Assembly: GCA_009663005.1 (NCBI GenBank)
Contig: CM018898.1
Coordinates: 3,279,286-3,289,285, forward strand
DNA: 10,000 nucleotides
Origin: Actinidia chinensis
Lineage: Eukaryota > Streptophyta > Magnoliopsida > Ericales > Actinidiaceae
Direction: 5' to 3'
Each line of letters opens with the position of its first letter. The first letter of the stretch is position 1. Position numbers and translations under genes: made by a program. Below the pieces are notes generated by a model. The model worked only from the letters and a program-made list of their open reading frames with translations. It was not told the origin of the DNA and ran no database searches. Of this stretch, positions 1-8,118 are shown in pieces.

Positions 1-1823
1 TGATCGAGAGGCCCTACTTCATTCTCAAGTTTCTTCGATGCAGTTTGTACAATCTTTTGCAGTGCTTCATATTGCTTTGTTTGCGCAAGTATTTTGCAGC
101 TCAGGGAGATTCGTAGACACAGTACATCAACTCTTCTGGCCTCCTTGGCAACAAGCAATTGCCTTTTCCAGGTTCTGAAGGAAACTGAACATTAGATCTG
201 GCTTGTGAAGAAATTTGGTGATGGAATGAACAAATAACCATAAAAAAAATAAAAAACAAAAAACAAAAACAAAAACACTAACACTGGTAATGCTTTATGC
301 TAAGAGTACCAACAGTTACAAAAATGTAATGATAGGGTGACTGCATTTGACAACCATATTTAGATATCTTCTGATGTGGCAGCTTACGTGGCATGAACAC
401 ATAACGTGATGGGCCTATCTACGTTTGGTGCATAGAAGATGACACATCACATTGCACCCAAAGTGGTATTTGAACATGGTCACCTGAGCATTACTTAATA
501 CCAATTCAAATTAGTGGCTATCGAGTTATTTAAATACTGAGTCTATTCATATGGACCTTTATTTAGATCACCCAAATTGTATGGATTGAAACTCACCATC
601 TCTTGCAAATTAATGAACATATAACAATTCAAACATGTCGAGGAGCATTTATTTTGGCATGTTCAATAGCATGTTACCTCATTAGTCCATTATTGTTTCC
701 GCAACAAACACAATAGAAACTTCCATCCAACTTTAAACGGGAACCATTCTTCAGTATGCCGGCTCTTTCATGCTCCAAGGCACATTTCAGGTGGCAAGAC
801 ATTCCGCACAGGTTGCCTTCAAGGGGAGAATCAGACTCGCAGGTTAACCATAGACTAGGATCCTTGTTATCATCATACTGATAACAGATACAGCAGGAAC
901 ATCTCTTGCAAAAGCCATCTTCGGGAGAGAGAATAGCTCTGCAGGCAAGATTCTGACATAGTAGGAATTGGGCTTCTTCTTTGATGTTCTCTGAGGAAGC
1001 ATGATCGACGACCGTGGCTTGCTGAATTGGTTGTCCTTGCTTCTTCTGCCTCTTTGGCACAGGTTCAATTTCAGTTGGAAAAAATGCAAGAGAATCGCCA
1101 GTATCTTTCTTCATTGAGTTCCTATAAACCAATTTTAGAAGGTGATCTATCATTCTAGATTTTGTGTATCCACTGTATTTTCTTTCTTTACCCATTTCGG
1201 CACAGATGATCTCGAGAAGCTCTCCACGTGTCAGTGAACTTAGAACCCTTGGGGCATCCTCTGACCATTGAGCAATTTTGTGAACTAGCTTTCTTTTCTC
1301 CTCCAAGATTAGTTTATTGCATTTCTCAGGGTCCAATACGAAACCTGAGGCAATGGAAAATACACGCGTTCAGAAAATAACTTCTGAATTCAATAGCACA
1401 GAAAAAATAGGTAAAGACAACTACAGAATTATAGTCCATATCCAATCGTACAGAAATTTTTTCATCATAAATCTTTTAATGCGCACATGCATGTGTGTGG
1501 ACTGTTAGTCTCCCTTTAGAATTCATTCCATCAGGGTATGACTGCTTTCAATTTTCAAGATGTTTTATAATGTTCAGAATATGATTTGATTATTTAGAAA
1601 TTTAATTTACCACATAAAAATGCATAGAACTCACTTATTATGCATGAACTGCTCTATCACACAGTCGCGTCTGGTAAACACCACGTTACTCTATAAAATA
1701 AAAAGAATTAAATTTATTATATGAATATTTTACCTTGTCTAGTGTTGAAAGTGACCTTGGAGATGGGAATAAGATGGTTCAAACACTTGGATTCCCGCAT
1801 CTAACACTCATACCAGAGGCCAT
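1..1823 (-). CDS. VIL: VIN3-like (VEL family) PHD-finger protein, 5' part, three exons, truncated by window edge
   Basis: Seen: three coding segments, 1823-1814, 1344-678 and 174-1, join in frame with GT-AG introns (G|GTATGA...CAG|GT; AG|GTAACA...CAG|AA). The start chosen gives [12 protein letters not shown]. Numbering from it, residues 39-79 hold the helical VEL N-terminal region (core [17 protein letters not shown]), a basic stretch KRQKKQ lies near 101-106 (possible nuclear signal), and a Cys-rich module spans about 133-218: C133, C138, C149, C152, C154, C155, C157, C172, C183, C187-H188, C191, C215, C217, C218, with the family signature [13 protein letters not shown]. The third exon ([18 protein letters not shown] and following) matches the helical bundle after the PHD. 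Known: VEL proteins are accessory subunits of PHD-PRC2 that promote H3K27me3 silencing, as at FLC during vernalization; the PHD superdomain does not act as a classic H3K4me3 reader. The FNIII and polymerising VEL domains must lie left of position 1. VIN3 versus VIL2/VEL1 orthology cannot be settled here. Family assignment is very secure; the first exon less so. Oddity: Thr precedes Trp at the exon 2/3 junction where I recall Cys in relatives. Confidence 0.95.
175..677 (-). other. Intron 2 of the VIN3-like gene
   Basis: This 503-bp intron separates the PHD exon from the helical-bundle exon. On the minus strand the donor reads AG|GTAACA at 678/677 and the acceptor is TTTCCTTCAG|AA at 175/174. 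Without splicing the reading frame stops at once (TAA at 676-674), while splicing restores the family sequence. It holds an A-rich tract at 241-285, which is T-rich in the gene's sense. I see no other feature in it. Confidence 0.88.
1345..1813 (-). other. Intron 1 of the VIN3-like gene
   Basis: This 469-bp intron has donor TCTG|GTATGAGT at 1814/1813 and acceptor ATTGCCTCAG|GT at 1345/1344 on the minus strand, in phase 1. The acceptor is well supported, because family-like residues FVLDPEKC begin right after it. The donor is an inference from the in-frame ATG and the [10 protein letters not shown]-terminus it creates. A second usable donor (CAAG|GTAAAA at 1734/1733) lies inside this intron. 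Confidence 0.7.
1734..1800 (-). other. Possible alternative first exon of the VIN3-like gene
   Basis: On the minus strand an ATG at 1800-1798, preceded directly by an in-frame TAG, opens 22 codons plus one base and ends at a good donor, CAAG|GTAAAA. The phase matches the exon-2 acceptor exactly, so this segment could replace the four-residue start with the 22-residue leader [20 protein letters not shown] plus RQ. The leader resembles nothing I know. It may be chance, since it lies inside the preferred intron 1. Confidence 0.25.
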
Positions 1824-1975
1824 GGAGCAATTAGCATCGATTGAACCTACTGTTTCCTCAATGACAATTGCGGCGCTCCTAATAATGTCACGCCTTATAC
1901 TTGTGTTGCAAATTCCTATTGTTCCAAGTTAGACATAACTTGTAAACCTAATCATACTTGTCTCTCTCGATTACT
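1824..1975 (-). promoter_or_regulatory. Immediate upstream region / 5' UTR of the VIN3-like gene
   Basis: This is the stretch between the chosen start codon and the promoter-side inverted-repeat element. An in-frame TAA lies about 110 bp upstream of the ATG, with no in-frame ATG between. An out-of-frame ATG at 1837-1835 would overlap the start if transcripts begin further upstream; after splicing it would encode 19 codons and end at 1309. AG dinucleotides here (for example ATTATTAG|GAGC) could serve as acceptors for an upstream leader intron. I see no clear TATA box. Confidence 0.4.
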
Positions 1976-2096
1976 GTTCGTAAAAATCGTCAGCCTAGGC
2001 GGCTAGGCCACCCCGGCCGCCAGGCACCCACTAGGCGCTGGGCCTCCCGCGCGGCCCGCTAAACGCCAGCACGTTTTAAGACCTTTTTCTAATTTA

Positions 2097-2147
<51 letters not shown>

Positions 2148-2316
2148 CAACTAAACATTTGAACTTTAACTATTTTGATATCATATTTGATTAGAATTTA
2201 AATATTGTGCTCATTATTATTATTTTTTAGTAAATCTTAATGATTTAAATAAATAAATAAATAAAACCGCCTAGGTGCGAGGCCCCCTCCGGTACCGCCT
2301 AGCGATTTTTAGAACC
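1976..2316. mobile_element. Inverted-repeat (MITE-like) element with GC-rich ends in the VIN3-like promoter
   Basis: The left end GTTCGTAAAAATCG and the complement of the right end GGTTCTAAAAATCG share TAAAAATCG exactly and are offset by one base outside it. Just inside both ends are GC-rich CTAGGCGG-type motifs (about 1993-2062 and 2268-2301), in sharp contrast to an AT-rich core (2072-2265). The core contains an AAAT microsatellite at 2246-2265. TTACT flanks both sides (1971-1975, 2317-2321). An alternative longer duplication is CTCTCGATTA at 1964-1973 versus CTCTCGAATTA at 2320-2330. There is no transposase, so it is non-autonomous. I do not assign a superfamily. Confidence 0.75.
2246..2265. 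repeat. AAAT microsatellite
   Basis: About five AAAT units lie in the AT-rich core of the 1976-2316 element, just before its GC-rich right arm. Confidence 0.8.
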
Positions 2317-2424
2317 TTACTCTCGAATTATGACTAATGAGCTAATGTGGCGATTTGCTTTCATGAAAGGAGTCTTCCTTTGCCGCTTATGTTGCCAGCT
2401 CATTCCAAGTGAAATAAATCACTA

Positions 2425-2554
2425 AGGTTGTATTTGGATCAAGGATTTAGTGAGGGAAAAGTTACAGAATCTAACAGTCCCGAACAGTTGGAGTCTCTAA
2501 CTTTTCCATTTCTTTTTTCTTTTGTCCCACCAAATCCTGGATCCGAATATAGCC
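2425..2554. mobile_element. Short MITE, about 130 bp, with long terminal inverted repeats
   Basis: The left arm (2426-2461, containing TTTGGATCAAGGATTT) pairs with the complement of the right arm (2519-2554, containing TTCGGATCCAGGATTT) over about 36 bases with roughly seven mismatches. The arms make up more than half of the element and there is no coding capacity. The flanks read CTA on the left and TAG on the right, so a TA duplication is possible but the edges are uncertain by a base or two. The length and long arms fit a foldback MITE. Confidence 0.75.
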
Positions 2555-3112
2555 TAGATATGGTAATACCTGTTTCGATGTATAATAACACAGCTCCAAA
2601 GAGCAGTGAATTTTACAGATCCTCAGCTTTTTTTTTACTTTAACATGCATACTGTACAACTCAGAAGTTCGTAAAACATCACCGCTCACACAAATCAAGT
2701 CTACTATGATCTATGAGAATTCAAATTCAAAGCTGCAATTTCTAATGGAATCTAAATCACCTTATTGACGAATCAAAATTTTGGGATCATCCAACAACAA
2801 AATGCCAAATAACCCACAAGAAAGCTACCAAACCACATTATGAATCTTCCACTAACCATTTTGTTGCTTCTAAATATTTGCTGTAATGGGGATTTGTGGC
2901 CAAAATGTCCACTTCATATATATCTATATATACTTCTATTCATCTATTTTGCTCAACATCAATGGATGTTTTACCAAAGCTTTTGTTTCTTTTTTAACAC
3001 TCAATAGTGTTGGGCATTATTTTTTAAAATTTACTCCGGGGAATTGAATTAAATTTCCTAAGAATGAAAAAGTAAATTTCACACATAAAATTTCACTTTG
3101 AGGGGATTCCTT
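2555..3112. other. AT-rich intergenic stretch without recognised features
   Basis: I see no gene, structured RNA or convincing repeat here. A short alternating TA run lies near 2917-2932. Open frames in the area are short, overlap the neighbouring element, and have no recognisable composition or motif. Confidence 0.6.
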
Positions 3113-3210
3113 TAGGAACTTTTCTTCTCTGGAATCAAGAAGACCGACAAAAATATTTTCCAAAATCATTTACAACCACGATGTCAAGACCAAAACCAAC
3201 AAACAGTTAT
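3113..3210. repeat. Dispersed repeat, copy A
   Basis: This shares with copy C (3719-3822) an ordered series of blocks: GGAACTTTTCTTCTCTGGAA, then ACAAAAATAT, then CAAAATCATTTA, and finally AACAAACAGTT. It is the most diverged of three copies, all on the same strand within 710 bp. No coding potential is seen. Confidence 0.6.
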
Positions 3211-3369
3211 ACATTCAGACTATTATTAAAAGACAACACATCAGTTTGATGTGAACATCATTTTGAAGCTAGTTCACAATTTGTGGTTTCCCATTTGTTA
3301 AACTAAAAGTATAAATTTCACAATTGCTTCAAGTATTTCTTAAATAACTATAAGGGCAAAAAAGACATA

Positions 3370-3470
3370 AAAAAGGCGTTACAAAAAGACAAATTGATCT
3401 TAACAAACCGCTTCTCTCTTCTCTCTGATCCTCATTCCAAACCCTCTTCTCGCTGAACCATTAACTCTTT
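3370..3470 (+). other. Pyrimidine-rich patch of unknown role
   Basis: A CT-rich patch (CTTCTCTCTTCTCTCTGATC at about 3411-3430, then CCCTCTTCTCGCTG) resembles plant core-promoter Y-patches or leader sequence on the plus strand. No ATG-led reading frame with protein-like content follows, so I do not call a gene. Confidence 0.2.
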
Positions 3471-3529
3471 GTTTCGTAAATTCTTTTTTGCACACGCACT
3501 GCGTGGGCTTCAGATGCTGGTATACACAC

Positions 3530-3548
3530 AGAGAGAGAGAGAGAGAGA
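3530..3548. repeat. AG microsatellite
   Basis: A perfect run of about nine to ten AG units directly follows a short ACAC run. It separates copies A and B of the dispersed repeat. Confidence 0.9.
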
Positions 3549-3582
3549 AGGCCATCGAGTAAAATATAACAACAAACCTTTT

Positions 3583-3648
3583 AGAAACTTTTTTAACTCT
3601 GAATCAATCGAACCCACATTGTCAATATCAAACCAATAAACAGTTCCA
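3583..3648. repeat. Dispersed repeat, copy B (internally shortened)
   Basis: It begins AGAAACTTTTTT and ends AAACCAATAAACAGTTCC, the same end as copy C. It shares AATCRATCRAACCCACA with copy C but lacks about 37 bp of copy C's middle. The two copies therefore differ by an internal deletion or insertion. Confidence 0.7.
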
Positions 3649-3649
3649 A

Positions 3650-3664
3650 AACACACACACACAC
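3650..3664. repeat. AC microsatellite
   Basis: About seven AC units directly follow copy B and lead into a short alternating TA stretch. Confidence 0.85.
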
Positions 3665-3718
3665 GCGTATATAAAGGCATATACAGAGATATATATACAT
3701 CTGACAAAAATCCCTTGT

Positions 3719-3822
3719 GGGAAACTTTTTTTTCTCTGGAATCGATCAAACCCACAAAAATATATTTCAAAATCATTTAAATCTAACCCACATTATCAAC
3801 AACAAACCAATAAACAGTTCCA
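3719..3822. repeat. Dispersed repeat, copy C (longest)
   Basis: It contains TCTCTGGAATC, AAAATATATTTCAAAATC and ACCCACATTATCAAC blocks, and ends AAACCAATAAACAGTTCC. It links copies A and B: its first half matches A and its ends match B. Open frames overlapping the copies are low-complexity and not credible genes. Confidence 0.7.
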
Positions 3823-4195
3823 GAAATCATATACACGTATATATACATCAACGCCACACATTACAGCTCGCCGTGAGAGGGGGGGCACGACACACAGATT
3901 ATAACATGAAATCCCTAACAAGCAGGAGCACACCTATTTGAGCGTGTGCAATGGATATGTGGGATCAGTACACCTTTACGCTACGCTATGTTTAACGCAA
4001 CACTGGCCAAACAATTAGGCTTTGACAAAGTAACACATTCCAGTAACATCGTAAATGACGTTCAACGCGTGAGAAGGTCGTTACGTGATATGTACTCCTA
4101 ACTTGGACGAGAACAAAGATCAGAATTGACTCTCTTGTTTCGCATAATCCAATAGAAGAAACCTTTTTCATCTGATACTGTCACTACGACGCTCT
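3823..4195. other. Intergenic stretch without recognised features
   Basis: I see no gene here. It has moderate GC for this window, a short run of seven G near 3880, and ACGTG cores near 4083 that could bind bZIP or bHLH factors but are common by chance. Confidence 0.5.
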
Positions 4196-4326
4196 GAAAG
4201 AGGGGGGAGAGAAAGAGAGAGGAGGAGATTTCTGAAACAAAATGGCGCTCAGAAGCCAGCGAAAATAAACAAAAAGAGTAAAGAAAAGAAAAAAGAGGAG
4301 AGAGAGAGAAGAGAGAAGATGGGGTG
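4196..4326 (-). promoter_or_regulatory. Purine-rich tracts; CT-rich on the minus strand, possible distal promoter or leader exon
   Basis: Two purine tracts, 4196-4230 and 4270-4326 (GAGAGA and AAAGA runs), flank a short non-purine island with GGCGCTCAGAAGCC. On the minus strand they read as CT-rich patches such as TTCTCTCTTCTCTCTCTC, typical of plant Y-patch promoters and 5' UTRs. Orientation agrees with the VIN3-like gene 2.4 kb away, so a leader exon spliced to the start exon is possible but unproven. On the plus strand, short ATG frames end within 9 and about 33 codons. Confidence 0.3.
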
Positions 4327-4370
4327 TGAGAACCAAAGCGCAGAAGTTGAAATAATACTATTGACAGTTA

Positions 4371-4766
4371 GGAGGAGTAAAACACTTATTCTCCTCAAAT
4401 TATTTCCTAATTCTTAATACAGCCAGTAATTATAGATCTTTGAACTAATAAATTGTTTTCAACGTGGTACACTTCGGGTTTTTTATATTTAGTAAAAAAA
4501 AATCTATTTTTAATCAATTTTTTATATACTTCTTGATTATAGAAATATAGAAATAAAACTTTATTCAAATTTGGAAAAAAATCTATTCAAGATAAAAAAA
4601 TGTAACTAATTTGTCTAGTAAAAGTGATTTATTTTGTCTTTAATGAAATTTTTTCTCAATTGAATGAAAATTTTTAAATTTTTCTCACCAAGAGTTACTG
4701 AATGGTTATAGAATATTTGAGCAAATTGTTAAAAAATTACAAAAAAACAAGTCAAACGTGCCCCTA
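4371..4766. other. AT-rich stretch, possible diverged inverted-repeat element
   Basis: The left edge reads TTAGGAGGAGTAAAACACTT. The complement of the right edge reads TTAGGGGCACGTTTGACTTG, the style of GGGCACGTTTG-type MITE ends. Pairing between the two is weak and no flanking duplication is clear. A small GAGGAG/CTCCTC hairpin sits at about 4372-4396. The interior is A/T-rich with no coding content. Confidence 0.25.
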
Positions 4767-4843
4767 AGCTTTAGTAGAATAAATGCATGCATAGTTTGTT
4801 TGATCTTATGCGAATTACCCTTCTCAATATGTCCTGGACCTTT

Positions 4844-5324
4844 GGGCCGTGTTTGATATTCGGACATAGAGGGGGATTGGACTAATGAGCCGGGGAACCA
4901 TAATCCGTCGTGTGGTTTTCGCTCAAAGCCGGCTAATAGTCCCGGTCGGCACTGATATGTCCGGTCGGACTATTAAGATCACTAATCCTGCTCGTCTGGT
5001 GTTGTTGCATACCAGCCCCCCCGGGGTATTACATATCACACTACTCTATGAGGTTTCAAAGGCCTTGAAAATTCTCTTATATTTGTATAATTATATAATT
5101 ACATGGGAATATGAAATTTTAATAAGAAAAAAATTCATAATTTGGCACGAATGGACCACATTACACTTATATTTATTAATCGCCACTGTCTGAGCCCATC
5201 CAACCACACACACTCCAGTCGCCCTATTTCCCTTATGTACTATTCCTACTCATTATCAATCACATCATAATCTCACATCCCATTACTTATTCCGTACAAT
5301 TCTATCCATGATCTCAAACGAGGC
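4844..5324. mobile_element. MITE-like element with GGGCCGTGTTTGA-type end
   Basis: The left end GGGCCGTGTTTGATAT and the complement of the right end AGCCTCGTTTGAGAT share GCC, GTTTGA and AT at matching spacing. The left 170 bp are unusually GC-rich, with repeated GGACTA/TAGTCC and CCGGTCGG motifs (about 4870-5030). The rest is AT-rich. GGGCC(N)GTTTG ends are typical of Tourist/PIF-Harbinger-type MITEs, but a TTA duplication is not clean (TTT on the left, TTA on the right). A 102-codon open frame at 4885-5193 lies entirely inside and looks non-coding. Confidence 0.5.
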
Positions 5325-5840
5325 TTATTTAATCCACACACCACGTAACAGAGATCATCATCCAATGCTGAAAATAATGTTTCGACGGGGTCTAAAAAAG
5401 TCAGGATCTAACGTCGTGCATTATTGGGCAAACGCTTCGGTTTAGTTGTTTTTAAGAATAAAAATAAAATCCTATGTGACATGCGTTCGAGCTAGAGCCC
5501 CGTTTTTAGTTTTTAGTCATACTCAAGATTAAAACTTTGGGGACAAATTTTACGTTTAAGGATTAAAATGTAAATGTAAATTTAAGAGTGAGCAATCACT
5601 AATTTCCCCGTAATATAAAAGTTACTTCCCCTTCTCCAACATCCCACAACGCTGGTCCAATTTTACTATTCTCGGCTCAAAAAGTTATTTATAATTTATA
5701 ATTTATCTTGTTTTTGATAATTTTAAAAACTTTGTATAAAACAAATGATTGAGAGATTGATGTATAGAAGCTTAAAAAATTGTTTTTGAAAATCCTCTAA
5801 TTATTTCTGTAAGTTCGTTACATAATATATACTCAAGGTT
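5325..5840. other. AT-rich intergenic stretch without recognised features
   Basis: There is no gene or clear repeat end. A short tandem TTTATAA repeat lies near 5688-5704. Open frames are short and low in complexity. Confidence 0.55.
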
Positions 5841-6139
5841 GGTAATTACACTGACCTCTACTGAGGTTCTAGTTAGATCCCTGAATGTTTTGAAAATTAT
5901 AATTTTATGAGTGACCACCAAAGTATCCCTCATTACTTTTTTATCTTTTTTGACAAATAATATTGATTTGACATCAAGGGTACTTTATTTATTAACTCAG
6001 AACCTCAGGGGTGGTCAGTGCAAAATGGAGAAATCTGTTATAAGTTTCAAACCTTATGGGAAGTCATTGTAATTTCTCAAACAGTAGGAGTTCTTTGTGT
6101 ATTAACCTAGAACCTCAGGGAAGGTCAGTGTAATTTACC
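5841..6139. mobile_element. Terminal-inverted-repeat element with the right end present three times
   Basis: The left end (5841-5875, starting GGTAATTACACTGACC) pairs with the right end (6102-6139, ending GGTCAGTGTAATTTACC). The inner blocks CTGAGGTTCTAG and CTAGAACCTCAG are also complementary, so the arms are about 35-38 bp. Two further right-type ends lie inside: 5991-6020 (TTAACTCAGAACCTCAGG...GGTCAGTG) and a more diverged one at 6044-6076 (AAACCTTATGGGAAGTCATT). No transposase frame exists. Sequences with AATTACACTGACC and CTGAGGTT ends are, from memory, common in dicot intergenic DNA. Confidence 0.75.
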
Positions 6140-6176
6140 CAAATGGATTAACAATATGAGACCGATACACCCATAA

Positions 6177-6634
6177 GGGGCTGTTGCTGTGATTAGGATG
6201 GGGATATTTTTCCCCTAGGATAATTTTCCCCAGTTCGTTTGGCGGCGATAAGGAGGCCGGCTACCTTTTATTATGCCCCCCGAGAAGTTTTCCTGTTCCC
6301 CCAGCAAGGTGGATAGAGGCGGCTAATTTTTGTGTGGTCCTAGACCCTAACTAAAGTTATCCGGGGATAGGGTGTGAGGATAAGAAAAACAAAATATATA
6401 GAAAACAAATGTATATTTTTTAGTTATATATATATATCAGAAATAAAATATTTTTTAATATCTAAATATTTTTATATGTTTGTTTCTCTCTCTATATTTC
6501 TTTTTTTCACACCCTTAATCCACCCATTCTAAAAAGTATCCAACAAAGTTAAAAGTTATCCCCTTCAAGTTATCCTCCTAAAATTTATCTCCCCTTTTAA
6601 ACTTATCCTCCCCTATCCGCCCAGCCAAACGGCC
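6177..6634. mobile_element. Tourist/PIF-Harbinger-like MITE, about 458 bp
   Basis: The left end (GGGGCTGTTGCTGTGATTAG, then GATGGGGATA) and the complement of the right end (GGCCGTTTGGCTGGGCGGAT, then AGGGGAGGATA) align with small gaps. TAA precedes the left end and TTA follows the right end. Subterminal TTATC(C/T)(C/T)C motifs recur in the right arm at 6556, 6570, 6585 and 6603, with ATAATTTTCCCC and TTATCC-type partners in the left arm. A TA run lies at 6424-6437. GGCCGTTTGGC ends are characteristic of Tourist-type elements. No coding capacity is present. Confidence 0.65.
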
Positions 6635-7685
6635 TTAATGTCTATTTCCATGATCAGCACGCATCAAGTAGAACGAACGCCATGGTTTTTTGGCTCCGCG
6701 CTAATTGCGTTTCTCTGCGAGTTTGTCGAGGGCTCGGGCCCTTTTATGGTGTAGAAGCGGCACAATACGTGGGACCAATGTAATTTTAGTTTTTAGTAAT
6801 TTTAATATTCATATTTTGTTATTTATTTACAATATTTAATATGTATAGGTCCAATTTCAGTTTGATCCGGAAATTGAATCTGTCCACACGATTCTTTTTT
6901 ATTTTGCTTAACGGTTTGATTTTCAAAGTGTCGTGTGTGATCTGTAAAATTTGAAGGGATTATACATTATTATTTTTCGCACAAAAAATGCTATATTTTT
7001 TCTATTTATCTTTTTGTGGTGACAAAGATGTAGTTAACCTATGTTACTATATAGAGTTACGTAGAAATTAGTTACCATTTATTCTTAGTTAAAATTAATT
7101 AATCAGATGTTTTTTAATAATAAGGGCGAAAGAATAATGCAAAGAATAAATAAAATAGTAAAAATCACAAACACACTAGATATATGTGGAAAAACCAAAT
7201 CCTAACAAAAAAAAAAGTAAAATCTACTAATAGAATTAAAGCGTTTACAAAGACTCAGGCGATGAACATGACGTAGCTCTTTATGGCACGTCCCTACAAT
7301 CTTCTAACCCATTTGTCTCCACTCTATTAAGGATCAAGCTCTCCTGCAATCACACGAACTTATCACGTAATCTCAATGCTCAATCAATGTACGTCTTTAT
7401 TTATATAAATGCAAACTTTTCAAGATTCATCGTCTATATCTACACTCAATATTGTAACCTAAATATAATACCCAGATCTTTGTATCCCACAGAGTTTAGC
7501 TTTGCAAAGCATAATCTGAAACAAAAATTATATGAACTCTCTCTATAAATCTCGCAAATGTTTCATTGACTACAAGGGATCTAAAGGATCTCAACAAAGA
7601 GTAAAATACCTAGAAAAGTTGGAGAAAACCAAATCCCAAAGTTTAAAGTTTATATATGCTAAAAATAAGCATACTAAAATGAATA
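6635..7685. other. Intergenic stretch, mostly AT-rich, without a supported gene
   Basis: A GC-richer patch at about 6650-6783 contains a 33-codon ATG frame (6682-6783) rich in Arg and Val but unlike any family I know. The rest is AT-rich. The segment near 7140-7200 (a lead-in to GTGGAAAAACCAAATCC) has the style of retrotransposon-derived DNA, but I cannot define ends or reading frames. No RNA gene is seen. Confidence 0.5.
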
Positions 7686-7856
7686 ATATTTTATAAAATA
7701 TGTTGGGGCCAATTTTTTTTTTTCTTAAAATAAAAAAATATGTTCAAATGCTCAAACATATTTTAGGCAGCCGAGGGAAATATAGGATCACGTCCACCAA
7801 CGGAGCCGAACAGTTTAGGCAGCCGAGGCAAATCTCTAACATATTTTATAAAATAT
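7686..7856. repeat. 171-bp segment bounded by perfect 19-bp inverted repeats
   Basis: ATATTTTATAAAATATGTT at 7686-7704 is the exact reverse complement of 7838-7856. Each arm is itself mostly palindromic (ATATTTTATAAAATAT). Inside are two direct copies of TTTAGGCAGCCGAGG at 7762-7776 and 7814-7828, 52 bp apart, both GC-rich against the AT-rich surroundings. This could be a small foldback or MITE element. A 64-codon open frame across it is not credible as a gene. Confidence 0.7.
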
Positions 7857-8118
7857 ATATTTTACAATTATTTGGTTTAATATTTTATTTGTGATTAAAT
7901 ATTTTTTAAAATATTTTCAGCAAAACCGGTTACTTTTCAAAACAACAGCTTGGTTTATCCCCAAAAAACTGATCAAAAAGTAATGTAATAAAAATTAAAA
8001 AATATTAAAAACTAATAAAAAGAAAAGACAAAAAATTACAAACGAAAGAAGAGAGGAGAGAGAGAAGGAGAGAGAGAATTATCATCTGTGTAGGGCAATT
8101 AAGTAATTTTTATTCTTT
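7857..8118. other. AT-rich intergenic stretch with a purine tract
   Basis: AT-rich DNA contains a purine tract at 8041-8078 (GAGAGGAGAGAGAGAAGGAG), similar in style to 4270-4326. No gene is seen. Confidence 0.55.

Noticed and set aside
844..1089. Open reading frame on the minus strand in another frame of the PHD exon
   Set aside because: It lies wholly inside the VIN3-like exon, and its residues show no family pattern.
1735..1932. 65-codon plus-strand open frame
   Set aside because: It is antisense to the VIN3-like start exon and leader, begins at a non-ATG codon, and has no recognisable content.
3510..3776. 88-codon minus-strand open frame
   Set aside because: It crosses the AG and AC microsatellites and two repeat copies, and the product is low-complexity.
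4885..5193. 102-codon plus-strand open frame
   Set aside because: It lies inside an inverted-repeat element, runs from a GC-rich to an AT-rich part with no domain, and has a low-complexity C-terminal half.
6682..6783. 33-codon ATG frame in a GC-richer patch
   Set aside because: It is short, unrecognised and without flanking signals. The GC content alone does not make it a gene.
7140..7650. Possible retrotransposon remnant
   Set aside because: The style resembles retrotransposon-derived DNA, but no primer-binding site, polypurine tract, LTR pair or protein frame could be defined.
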